Positions 34,907-43,794 of a DNA stretch of 64,000 bases are shown here, in pieces. The notes below the pieces were generated by a model. That model saw nothing but the letters and a program-made list of their open reading frames with translations. It had not been told where the DNA came from and searched no databases. Location: assembly GCA_014379905.1 (NCBI GenBank), contig JACMKX010000172.1, positions 28,312 to 92,311 of the forward strand. The letters run 5' to 3'. The position numbers and the translations under genes are program-made. Position 1 is the stretch's first letter. Each line of letters opens with the position of its first letter. This stretch comes from Ferruginibacter sp. GTDB taxonomy: Bacteria; Bacteroidota; Bacteroidia; Chitinophagales; Chitinophagaceae.

Positions 34907-36784
34907 ATGCAAAAATCTATTTTCCTGTTGCTGTTTTTAATCATAGGTATTCAATTACCTGCGCAGGTTCCCAGTAAAGATTCATTGCTGACAGTGATTC
35001 TGCATGGTAAAGACGATACAGGAAAAGTGATCGCATACCGCATCATCACAGGGATCACTGTACCCAGTGATCCTTTGCTTGCTATTGAATATGGGAAAAT
35101 AGGAATAGTTCTTGGAAAAAAACTGGCTTTCAGCAAGGGCATAGCAGGCTGTATGCTTAATGTCGGCTATGCTTATTCTGCTGCTGGTCAGCTCGACAAT
35201 GCACTTATATACACTGATAGTGCAATTGACTGGTCAAAAAAAGTAGGAGAGCCAACACGCCTGGCCCTTGCATATTTAAACCGGGCAGATTATAACCGCC
35301 AGCTGGTGCGAATGAAACATGCCCTGAAAGATTGCGACACCGCTTTGGTATATGCCGAAAAAGCCAATAAGGATGATACAAGGGCAAGAATATTTCAAAC
35401 CTTCGGATCCATTTTTCATGCACAGGAAGATTTTGTAAAAAGCAGGCAGTACTATGAAAGGGCGAATGCATTGTATGAAAAATTAAACAATACGCAAATG
35501 ATGGCCATTTCTTTCAACAACCTCGGCAATGTTTACAAACAGGAAAAACAATACGAACAGGCAGTTGCCAATTATAATAACGCCATAAACCTGGCCGAAA
35601 AAGTAGGAGACAAAAATAATATGTCGATGCTCTACAACAACAGGAGCAACGTTTATTATGAAATGAAACAGTACAAAGAGGCAGAATCATCTGCGTTGCT
35701 TTCAATCGAACATGCCCGGTTACAAAAAAATATATTACAGCTTGCCGATGCACAGTACCAGTATGCAAGAGTATTATTAAAAATGAACAGGATAAACGAA
35801 GCCATAAAGCAGGGCAATGAAAGTTATGGGCTGGCAACAGGGGAAGCAGCGTCAGAATCGCAAGAAGGTGTAGCAGAAGTATTGGCAGAAGGATATTATC
35901 GTACCGGTAATTACCAGGAAGCGTATAAGTATATGGAGGTAAGCAAAAAGATTGCAGATACGTTGGCCCGGCAAAGATTTGATGATGAAGTTGCTGCCTT
36001 GCAAACCAACATGCAATTCAGTGAAAAAAATAAGGAAATAGAATTGCTGAACAAAGATAGTGATCTGCAGAAGCAGCAACTAAAAGATCAACGCATTATT
36101 ATGATCGCTGCTGGCATTATTGTAATATTATCTTTACTGGGTATATGGCTTACTGTTAACCGCAACAGGTTAAAGCAACGAATGAAAGCGCTTGAACTGC
36201 GAAACCAGATAGCGGCAGATCTTCATGATGAAGTAGGCAGCTCATTAAGCAGTATACACATGCTGAGCCAGATGGCCTTTCAGCCGGGAAATGAAGCCAG
36301 GCAAAAAGATATACTGCAAAAAATGAGCAGGAATACCAAAGAAACGATGGATAAAATGGGGGATATTGTGTGGATGATCAAACCTGATGAAACAAAGGGA
36401 GACAGCTTGCAGCAAAGGATGGAAAAGTTTGCCTACGAAATAGGGAATGCAAAAAACATAAAAGTAATTTCAGACATAAACGATCTGCAGAAAATAAACT
36501 GGAGCCTCGACCAGACAAAAAATATCTACCTCATATTTAAAGAAGCATTGAATAATGCGGCCAAGTATTCGGACTCAGAAACCATCCATGTGTTTGCAGG
36601 TATGCATCACAATAAATTTATTTTACAGGTGAAGGATTTCGGGAAGGGGTTTGATATCAATTCTATTCAAAAAGGAAACGGCCTCAATAATATGCAGCAA
36701 AGAGCCGTCGCCCTGGGTGGAATTATTGAATTTAATATCATTGAACCACAAGGTTCCGATGTTGTATTAACAATCCCTGTTTAA
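34907..36784 (+). CDS. TPR-containing sensor histidine kinase (HisKA_3 type), no adjacent regulator on its strand
   Basis: 625 residues: signal peptide (LPAQ), tetratricopeptide repeats (about 60-340), a membrane helix (IIMIAAGIIVILSLLGIWLTV, about 400-420), and a HisKA_3 dimerisation/phosphoacceptor domain with IAADLHDEVGSSLSSI (His near 440), then a HATPase_c domain (N box KEALNNAAKYS near 545; G boxes FGKGFD and GNGLNNM). This is the NarX/LiaS-like class that pairs with LuxR-type regulators. It lies tail to tail with another kinase of the same design, two bases apart, and has no response regulator of its own nearby, so the one at 38799-39440 is a candidate partner. Confidence 0.9.
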   Translation: MQKSIFLLLFLIIGIQLPAQVPSKDSLLTVILHGKDDTGKVIAYRIITGITVPSDPLLAIEYGKIGIVLGKKLAFSKGIAGCMLNVGYAYSAAGQLDNALIYTDSAIDWSKKVGEPTRLALAYLNRADYNRQLVRMKHALKDCDTALVYAEKANKDDTRARIFQTFGSIFHAQEDFVKSRQYYERANALYEKLNNTQMMAISFNNLGNVYKQEKQYEQAVANYNNAINLAEKVGDKNNMSMLYNNRSNVYYEMKQYKEAESSALLSIEHARLQKNILQLADAQYQYARVLLKMNRINEAIKQGNESYGLATGEAASESQEGVAEVLAEGYYRTGNYQEAYKYMEVSKKIADTLARQRFDDEVAALQTNMQFSEKNKEIELLNKDSDLQKQQLKDQRIIMIAAGIIVILSLLGIWLTVNRNRLKQRMKALELRNQIAADLHDEVGSSLSSIHMLSQMAFQPGNEARQKDILQKMSRNTKETMDKMGDIVWMIKPDETKGDSLQQRMEKFAYEIGNAKNIKVISDINDLQKINWSLDQTKNIYLIFKEALNNAAKYSDSETIHVFAGMHHNKFILQVKDFGKGFDINSIQKGNGLNNMQQRAVALGGIIEFNIIEPQGSDVVLTIPV

Positions 36785-36786
36785 TG

Positions 36787-38802
36787 CTATATAGAAAATA
36801 CTACTGTTATTTCTGTCCCTTCTCCCTCTTTTGATTGAATGCTGCAATTTCCATTATGAGCTACAGCACGTTTGTGCATATTGGAAATACCATTTCCTTT
36901 TTTTACACGGGCCATATCAAAACCATTCCCATCATCGCTTACCTGCATTTTCAACAGGGTTTTATCAAGCTGAATGGAGGAACGAATAAAATGACAATTG
37001 GAGTACTTGACGGCATTATTGACTGCTTCTTTAAAAATAAGGTAGATATCCCTCCGCAATTCCATGGGGATTTTTACGCCACTAAGCAGGTCATTTTTAT
37101 GCATTTCAAAATTGATGTTCCTGGGCGCACAAAGTTCGTTGGCAAAGTTGAGCATACGGTCTTCAATATTTGCAAATTCATCGTTACCTGGTTTTATCAT
37201 CCATACAATATCACTCATGTTTTCTATCGTTTCCTTGCTGTTACTGCTTATTTTGTCCAGCAGTTGTATAGATGTGCCGGTTTGGTTGGGTTGCTGTTTT
37301 ACAATATCGCTGTACATACGGATACTACTGAGCGTACTGCCTACATCATCGTGCAGGTCTGCCGCAATTTTATTTCTTATTTCTACTTCTTTTAATTGTT
37401 GCTTTAAACGATATCTTTTATACAACCCATACCCTATCAAAACCGAAGCAATAAACAAAACAAGGAGAAGCCAGGTATATAAATTTTTTTTTGCTAACTG
37501 TTCACCATGAATTTTGTCAGACTCGGTTTTCTTTTTAAGATATTCATATTCTATATTACTTTTTATGCCTTCCTTTTTCAGGTCATCATTCGAAATACTA
37601 TCCTGCATTTTTTTATGAAGCTTATAAAAATCCAGCGCTTCGGAATAATTGCCGTTTTTTTCATACAGGCCTGAGAGCATTATGGCTGAACCGGAAATAT
37701 TCAAAGGATTGCCAAATTCAAGATTGATACTATGTGAAAGTTTTGCATGATACAGGGCACTGTCTGTTTTATCAATTGCCTTGTACAGCTCTGCATAATT
37801 ACGGTGTATAGATGTTTGCAATACTTTATTATGCAGGATTGTATTCATCTGCAACGCTTCTGCAAGAGCAGCCCTCGCACTATCATAATTGCCGGTTTTA
37901 ATGTAATTATAACCAAGACTGCTTAAAGTATTGATGATGCCAAATTTGTAATTGATCTCCCGCCTTAGTTGCAGGCTTTCCAGGTACCAACGTATAGCTT
38001 CGGCATACTTGCCCGTTTCTGCAGATAAGGCACCGATGTTATTTTTAACCAGGCTGGTGGCTTTTTTGTCGCCTTCTCTTTCTGAAATGGCCAGGCCTTT
38101 TTTATAGTACTCGAGGGCCTTATCCCTGTCCATTAAATACTTATGATACAACTGGCCGATGTTGTTAAAGGACAGGGCAATGTCTTCAGCATTTTTTCTT
38201 CTTTCCCCTAATGCGAGGGCTTTAAAATTTAATTCAAGCGACTGGTCTATTAAACCCGTTTCTTTATAGATAAAAGCAACGTTATTGTAAGCATTGTGGA
38301 GCTGTTCATCATCGTTTAATTCTTCTCTTATTACCAGGCTTTTTGTGAGGTAATCAACAGACTTCACCACATCGTTCTTACGAAAAAAACATACGCCCAA
38401 ATCATTAAGTACCCGGGCTTCCTGGAGCCTGTCTTTTGCAAGGAGCGCCTGTTCCATGGCTTTGTTCAAATAATATAAAGCAGTATCGTATGATTCTGTA
38501 TTAGCAAAATACACTGATCTGTAATAGAATGCATTCGACTGGTACCGGTGCAGTTCTGTCTTCCGTTTGTTATTTGAAGGAGGTAATAATAAATTAATAA
38601 GCGATATCGCGGTATCGCTGTATAAAACTGCGCCCGTATCATCGGCAGAATAAGACATTTCTGTGTAAAGACCTATCCGTGCGGTGTCATTGGTGCTGCG
38701 CTTGAGCAGGCTTTGTAGCGAGTCCAATGCCTTATTTTGTGCCTGTAAAGTACTGATGCCAATTATGCAAAAAATGAGGCAAAGAGCGGTTTTTTTCTTC
38801 AT
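36787..38802 (-). CDS. TPR-containing sensor histidine kinase (HisKA_3 type)
   Basis: 671 residues of the same layout as the kinase at 34907-36784: signal peptide ending TLQAQ, TPR repeats (about 60-380, many A-x-x-Y-x-K/x-A-L motifs), a membrane helix (YTWLLLVLFIASVLIGYGLY), HisKA_3 with IAADLHDDVGSTLSSI (His near 484) and HATPase_c (FKEAVNNAVKYS, DDGNGFD, GNGISNM). The start overlaps the end of the response-regulator gene by four bases (ATGA), so the two form one operon and very likely a cognate pair. The TPR part is probably the periplasmic sensor. Confidence 0.92.
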   Translation of the reverse strand: MKKKTALCLIFCIIGISTLQAQNKALDSLQSLLKRSTNDTARIGLYTEMSYSADDTGAVLYSDTAISLINLLLPPSNNKRKTELHRYQSNAFYYRSVYFANTESYDTALYYLNKAMEQALLAKDRLQEARVLNDLGVCFFRKNDVVKSVDYLTKSLVIREELNDDEQLHNAYNNVAFIYKETGLIDQSLELNFKALALGERRKNAEDIALSFNNIGQLYHKYLMDRDKALEYYKKGLAISEREGDKKATSLVKNNIGALSAETGKYAEAIRWYLESLQLRREINYKFGIINTLSSLGYNYIKTGNYDSARAALAEALQMNTILHNKVLQTSIHRNYAELYKAIDKTDSALYHAKLSHSINLEFGNPLNISGSAIMLSGLYEKNGNYSEALDFYKLHKKMQDSISNDDLKKEGIKSNIEYEYLKKKTESDKIHGEQLAKKNLYTWLLLVLFIASVLIGYGLYKRYRLKQQLKEVEIRNKIAADLHDDVGSTLSSIRMYSDIVKQQPNQTGTSIQLLDKISSNSKETIENMSDIVWMIKPGNDEFANIEDRMLNFANELCAPRNINFEMHKNDLLSGVKIPMELRRDIYLIFKEAVNNAVKYSNCHFIRSSIQLDKTLLKMQVSDDGNGFDMARVKKGNGISNMHKRAVAHNGNCSIQSKEGEGTEITVVFSI

Positions 38803-39440
38803 ACAATTTTTTCCTGTAAAGCTTTTAAAACTGCTTCTGTATTGCTGTTTACATGAAGTTTGGCATAAATATTTTTCATGTGAGTGCGCACTGTTTCATA
38901 AGAGCTGCCCACCACATCGGCAATCATCTTATAACTTTTACCTTTAATTAATTGTTGTAAAATTTCTTTTTCTTTGGGAGTAAGCTGGTAATCTGTATTT
39001 CCTTTTGGTGTAACATTTTGTTGAAACAGGGCCAGTACTTTGCGGGCTACAGAACCCGTCATAGGGCTCCCACCTTCGTATACGTCTTTAATGGCCTCCA
39101 TGTAACCTTCCGGCGAAGTGGTCTTTAAAATATAGCCCGAGGCGCCTGCGCACACTGCATTAAATATATTATCATCATCATGAAAGACGGTTTGCATTAA
39201 GATCTGTACCTGCGGAAATTGTTGCTTGATGATCTTCACGGCTTCAATACCATTCATGCCCGGCATTTCAATATCCATCAACACAACATCGGGCATCGAC
39301 TTTTTTAATTGAAAAACAAGATCGTTGCAATCTGCAAAAGCATCCGAGCAGCAAAACCCTTCTGTACCGCTTATTAAATAGTAGAGGCTCTCCCGCAGGT
39401 GCTTGTTGTCTTCAAATATGGTTACCCTGATTGGTTTCAT
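38799..39440 (-). CDS. NarL/LuxR-family response regulator
   Basis: 213 residues. The receiver domain (1-120) has acidic residues at IFEDN, the phosphoacceptor Asp in VVLMDIEMPG (near 56), Thr in MQTVFHDD and Lys in YILKTT. The C-terminal LuxR-type helix-turn-helix (about 150-210) reads LTPKEKEILQQLIKGKSYKM...SSYETVRTHMKNIYAKL. It is co-transcribed with the downstream kinase by a 4-base overlap. It is divergent from a series of surface-protein genes with shared promoter architecture, so it is the best candidate for their regulator (inference). Confidence 0.93.
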   Translation of the reverse strand: MKPIRVTIFEDNKHLRESLYYLISGTEGFCCSDAFADCNDLVFQLKKSMPDVVLMDIEMPGMNGIEAVKIIKQQFPQVQILMQTVFHDDDNIFNAVCAGASGYILKTTSPEGYMEAIKDVYEGGSPMTGSVARKVLALFQQNVTPKGNTDYQLTPKEKEILQQLIKGKSYKMIADVVGSSYETVRTHMKNIYAKLHVNSNTEAVLKALQEKIV

Positions 39441-39587
39441 AAAAAAATTTGAACAAAGATGAAATTATATCTGCTTATTTTTTATACCGCAAATGCGGGA
39501 GGGCATCATTCCTGGCCTGAACACTCTCTGAAATACCGGTGGTATAACAATATACTATAATAAATTAAGTTGCCAAAAAATCATCCT

Positions 39588-39634
39588 TCCCCCTTATTAG
39601 GTATTGTCCCCGGCTATTCCTTTCCGCAATTTTG
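39588..39634 (+). promoter_or_regulatory. Shared surface-gene promoter, copy 1
   Basis: CCCTTATTAGGTATTG (ending at 39606) contains the -33 TTG (39604-39606). After 20 bases comes CAATTTTG (39627-39634), close to the -7 consensus TAnnTTTG. The same two blocks with the same 20-base spacing lie upstream of the genes at 43795, 46056 and 48646. Confidence 0.65.
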
Positions 39635-39654
39635 AACACTTAAAGTTCAATATT

Positions 39655-42600
39655 ATGAAATGGAAAAATAGTTTACTAATAGCTTTGCTGGCACTGCTGT
39701 TAAATAACAGTCATTTACAGGCACAGTTTGTTTACCCCAACGATGTTTGCAGCGGCGCCATGCTTTTGCCTGTTGGCAACAAGGCGGAATTAAGTGATTC
39801 CGTATTTCAACAACCTATATATGCTGACCCTGTTCCCTCACCCATACCAAACTGTACAGGTACCAATGTGAGATACGATATATGGTACAGTTTTATTGCC
39901 ACCCAAACCAGCATGGCCCTTGTATTCGAAAACCTGGGTGTATACACATTATCTTACCAGCTTTTTACAGGTAACTGTGGAGGTCTTTTAAGTGTAGTGT
40001 GCAACTCTTCAGCAACTAATCCCAATCTTACGGGCCTTGTACCGGGGCAGCAGTATTACCTGCGCACCTATGTTGGCAGTGTTATTAATTCCGGGGATGT
40101 GACCTTCGATTATAAATTGTCTCTGTTATCTGCGCCAATAAACGATGATTGTGTACAGGCGGCCCTGCTGCCAGTAAACCCTGTCAACTCCAACTTTAGC
40201 AACAGGTTCAGCAATGTCCTGTCAACTTCAGCTCTGGATGTTTCCTGTGCCGACAACACGGGCTGGACCAACTACAAAGATGTGTGGTTTAAATTTATAG
40301 CCACCAGCACTGTGCATAGTATAAATATAGAGGCACCAACTTTGGGCACCAGGATAGTTGTGTATAAGGGTGTTCCGGGTAGCTTAACAAGTATGGCAGG
40401 GCATCAAACAACGGTTAGTATCCTTACCAGTACAGCACACTTAACTGGCCTCATTTTCGGTGAAACTTATTACATAAGAGCAGGGGCAACTACAAACGCA
40501 ACCTTTAAACTGGGTATTATGCAGGGTTCGCCTGCCAATGATGAATGTGCCAATGCTGATACTGTTTCCATGAGCAACTCTTTTAAGTGCGAAAATAATT
40601 TTGTGGTAAAAAGGCTGGGGGCCAACAATTCCACAGCCCCTTGCCCTGCATCTTCGGTTAGCGATACCTGGTATATTTTTAAGGCAACTACAGCCAACAT
40701 AACAGTAACCTGTACCGGTGATGATGCCAGCAATTTAAATCTTGGCCTCCTATCAGGAAACTGTGGAGCACTCACCTGTCTGGTAAATAGCTCATCTTCA
40801 GACTTTACTTATAATGGTCTTACGGTGGGCAATTATTATTATTTAAAGGCAGGCGGAACCAGTTCGGGGCGGTTAGCTTTTATTTGCATTAGCCCTGCTA
40901 TAACCAATGATGAATGTAGCGGTGCTCTTCCGCTTACCATAAAGCCTTATAACCAGTTGCGCACCAATATTGGTAACAACAAAGGAGCAACACAATCATT
41001 GCCGGGTTGCCAAAACGCAAGCGAGATGTTCGACGTCTGGTACCGCTTCACCGCAACAGATTCTGCCTGCCTCATAACTGTTGACGCAGCAGAATCAAAC
41101 TCCTATTATTTTCAGGTGTTTTCTGGTGATTGTGCCGCACTCAACAGCATTCATTGCAGCAGCAACAACGCCCTGGTATCCGGGATTACCGAAAGAACTG
41201 AGCGGGTGTCTGGCCTTGTAGCGGGTAATGAATATTATGTGCGTTATTACAGTCCGTCCTTCTTCGTTGGCCTTTTTACCATTGATATCAACATTTTACC
41301 GGCCAATGATACCTGTGCCAATGCAGCATCATTAACTCCGCAAACAGGGTTTGACTATGAGATCATGCAAGACAATGGCATTCTGCATGCCACTACTTCT
41401 CTGCCTGCCTGCGCAGGGGAGTTGGTAACAAAAGATATCTGGTATTCGTTTATTCCCACACAAAATAGTGTGGCCATTATGAGTAACCGGGAAACCGGGA
41501 ATAACCCGAATGGCACTACCGTATCGGGCTTCCAGGTGTATGGCGGAAGCTGCGGTGCATTAATCAGCATGGGCTGTGTACAACAAGGCACAGCCTTACA
41601 CAAGGCACAAACATTTACTGACCTGCTGCCCGGACAGCGTTATTATATCAGGCAATATGGCAATGTATCCAAAAGCAGGTTTACCATAATTGAAAAGCCG
41701 GTGAACGATGAAATTGCCGGTGCTGTTAAATTAACCGTAGCTCCGGCCAATATTCAACCTATGCCATCTTATTCGCTGCACGGCGCTACAAAACAATTCG
41801 GTAAAATTTGCAATGCAGCCTATGCTTTTCAGCATGATGTATGGTTTTATTTTATTGCTGAGGGGTCATCACATACGGTAGGCGTGAATAATTTCAATTC
41901 ATTTTGGGAGGAGCAAAATACGGGATATACTTATCGCATAGAAGCATTTGATGGCTATGCTTCTGACAGTACTTCGCTTGCTGCAAAAGCAATTTCCTGC
42001 GGAGCAGGTTCCCTTGCATTGAACGGACTTGCCACAGGCGATACAGTGTACCTGCGCATCGCAAGCACAGCTGTAGCAGGCAATACAAGTATCTTCAGTA
42101 TAAAAGTATCCAATAACCAAAATATAGATGAGCCTGCAGGGGCGCTTGAATTAACTGCCTTGAATACGTATCAATACTCACTTAATACAACTGGTGCCAC
42201 GCAAAGCCTGCCTGCGGCCGGTTGCCTCACATCTGATTTTCCGGACGATGATGTTTGGTTTAAGTTTACCGCATCTGCAACAGCAAAAAGAATTATAGCA
42301 GGTTATGAAAACAGGGGAATTACGCTCCAGCTTTTTTCCGGTACGCCTGGTAATTTAACTGCCATTACCTGCAGCAACAATATTTTGGTACTGCCCGCCA
42401 ATCTTACGAATGGCACTGTTTATTATGTGAGAGCGTACAGCAAAGCCAATGCGCTGGCTGCCGATTTTAGAATTGGATTATTTGGGGAAGATGACCCATT
42501 GGCCAATAGCTGTTCAACAATTGCCTGCCTGGGACCTAACCTGGTGGTAAACCCCCGTTGCGAAACTGAATACAGCTATATATTACCAAGAAATATAAAT

Positions 42601-43713
42601 ACCAGGCAGGAAGCCGGACGAAAACTTGCAGAGGGATGGTGGAGCGCCAGTTACGCAACGCCGGATACATGGAATGCAGATTATCCATACGGGGAATGGG
42701 GCGACGTACCCGGCAATGCAGGTTTAAGCAAAAATAAAATTCCCCGCAGCGGTAAGGGTATGCTCGGCATCCTGTTAACAACCGGGGGCGGTGCATGGCA
42801 GGAGTATATAACGGGCAAATTAGCAACACCACTTGTTGCCGGAAAAACATACTTAATATCTTTTTATGTGAGTATTGATAAAAGTTCTATTTCAAAAAAT
42901 GCTTTTAATATCGGCGCTTATTTTAGTAATGATAGTATTATAGGCATATCAACCCTACCTTTCGAATTTACCCCTCATATTGCCACCCCACCGGGCCTGC
43001 CACTGACTGAAGAAAACAGCTGGCGAAATGTATGCGGCACTTTTTATGCGGATAAACCTTATTCATTTATTACTATCGGCAATTTTGGAGCTGCTGCTCT
43101 TTACGCAAGTGGATCCGGTACCTATATTTTTGTGGATGATGTAGTAGTAGCAGAAACCAATTGCGCAACAGTGCCACTCAGTCTCCTCAGCTTCAGGGGA
43201 AGAACCAATACAGCTAACCAAACAGAACTAAGCTGGGAAACTGCAGAAGAAATAAATACCAAAAACTTTGTGGTAGAGTGGAGAACCGATGGCACCAATT
43301 TTACAGCAATAGGAACAGTGCCCGCAAAAGGAAATGCTTACAATGCATATAACTTTTTGCACTCAACACCTGCGGAGGGCTATAATTATTATCGGCTTAA
43401 AATGCACGATGTGGATGGCGGTTTTACTTATTCTCCTATCGTTCGAACCGGCAAACAGTTTAGCGGTAATGAAATGATGGTTTATCCCAATCCTGTTTCA
43501 TCGGTTATAAACATTACAGCGCAATCTGATAAAGATGAATTGGTATTTTTCAGATTGGTGAATGTTGAAGGTAAAGTAGTTATCAATAAACAGATATTAT
43601 TGAAAAAAGGTAGCAATACGTTTACCTGGAATGTGGCGCAACTTTCAGGAGGTACTTATTTTATTACATCAACCAATAAAAGTTTTAGGTCTGTGCAGAT
43701 CATTAAACAATAG
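39655..43713 (+). CDS. Large repeat-containing T9SS surface protein
   Basis: 1352 residues from the ATG at 39655 (MKWKNSLLIALLALLLNNSHLQAQ, signal peptide). About seven tandem domains of ~115-135 residues follow, starting near residues 27, 162, 294, 417, 550, 683 and 822. Each opens with N-D-x-C-x-x-A-x-x-L and carries a D-x-W-Y/F-x-F-x-A motif and a GLxxGxxYYxR end, typical of jelly-roll beta-sandwich repeats in T9SS proteins. Near 950-1170 is a carbohydrate-binding-like domain (CLGPNLVVNPRCE ... WRNVCGTFYA ... FVDDVVV). The end is a T9SS type A sorting domain (MVYPNPVSSVINI). Likely surface-anchored and adhesive or ligand-binding; no enzyme motif was found. It is divergent from the response regulator. 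Confidence 0.85.
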   Translation: MKWKNSLLIALLALLLNNSHLQAQFVYPNDVCSGAMLLPVGNKAELSDSVFQQPIYADPVPSPIPNCTGTNVRYDIWYSFIATQTSMALVFENLGVYTLSYQLFTGNCGGLLSVVCNSSATNPNLTGLVPGQQYYLRTYVGSVINSGDVTFDYKLSLLSAPINDDCVQAALLPVNPVNSNFSNRFSNVLSTSALDVSCADNTGWTNYKDVWFKFIATSTVHSINIEAPTLGTRIVVYKGVPGSLTSMAGHQTTVSILTSTAHLTGLIFGETYYIRAGATTNATFKLGIMQGSPANDECANADTVSMSNSFKCENNFVVKRLGANNSTAPCPASSVSDTWYIFKATTANITVTCTGDDASNLNLGLLSGNCGALTCLVNSSSSDFTYNGLTVGNYYYLKAGGTSSGRLAFICISPAITNDECSGALPLTIKPYNQLRTNIGNNKGATQSLPGCQNASEMFDVWYRFTATDSACLITVDAAESNSYYFQVFSGDCAALNSIHCSSNNALVSGITERTERVSGLVAGNEYYVRYYSPSFFVGLFTIDINILPANDTCANAASLTPQTGFDYEIMQDNGILHATTSLPACAGELVTKDIWYSFIPTQNSVAIMSNRETGNNPNGTTVSGFQVYGGSCGALISMGCVQQGTALHKAQTFTDLLPGQRYYIRQYGNVSKSRFTIIEKPVNDEIAGAVKLTVAPANIQPMPSYSLHGATKQFGKICNAAYAFQHDVWFYFIAEGSSHTVGVNNFNSFWEEQNTGYTYRIEAFDGYASDSTSLAAKAISCGAGSLALNGLATGDTVYLRIASTAVAGNTSIFSIKVSNNQNIDEPAGALELTALNTYQYSLNTTGATQSLPAAGCLTSDFPDDDVWFKFTASATAKRIIAGYENRGITLQLFSGTPGNLTAITCSNNILVLPANLTNGTVYYVRAYSKANALAADFRIGLFGEDDPLANSCSTIACLGPNLVVNPRCETEYSYILPRNINTRQEAGRKLAEGWWSASYATPDTWNADYPYGEWGDVPGNAGLSKNKIPRSGKGMLGILLTTGGGAWQEYITGKLATPLVAGKTYLISFYVSIDKSSISKNAFNIGAYFSNDSIIGISTLPFEFTPHIATPPGLPLTEENSWRNVCGTFYADKPYSFITIGNFGAAALYASGSGTYIFVDDVVVAETNCATVPLSLLSFRGRTNTANQTELSWETAEEINTKNFVVEWRTDGTNFTAIGTVPAKGNAYNAYNFLHSTPAEGYNYYRLKMHDVDGGFTYSPIVRTGKQFSGNEMMVYPNPVSSVINITAQSDKDELVFFRLVNVEGKVVINKQILLKKGSNTFTWNVAQLSGGTYFITSTNKSFRSVQIIKQ

Positions 43714-43723
43714 CTACTGACCT

Positions 43724-43771
43724 TTCCCCCATATTAGGTATTGCAGGAGTTTCTTCATTTTGTCAATTTTG
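43724..43771 (+). promoter_or_regulatory. Shared surface-gene promoter, copy 2
   Basis: CCCCCATATTAGGTATTG ends with the -33 TTG at 43741-43743. Exactly 20 bases later comes CAATTTTG (43764-43771). The ATG of the next gene is 24 bases further on. Confidence 0.65.
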
Positions 43772-43794
43772 AATTGTATAAAATCAAGAATAAA

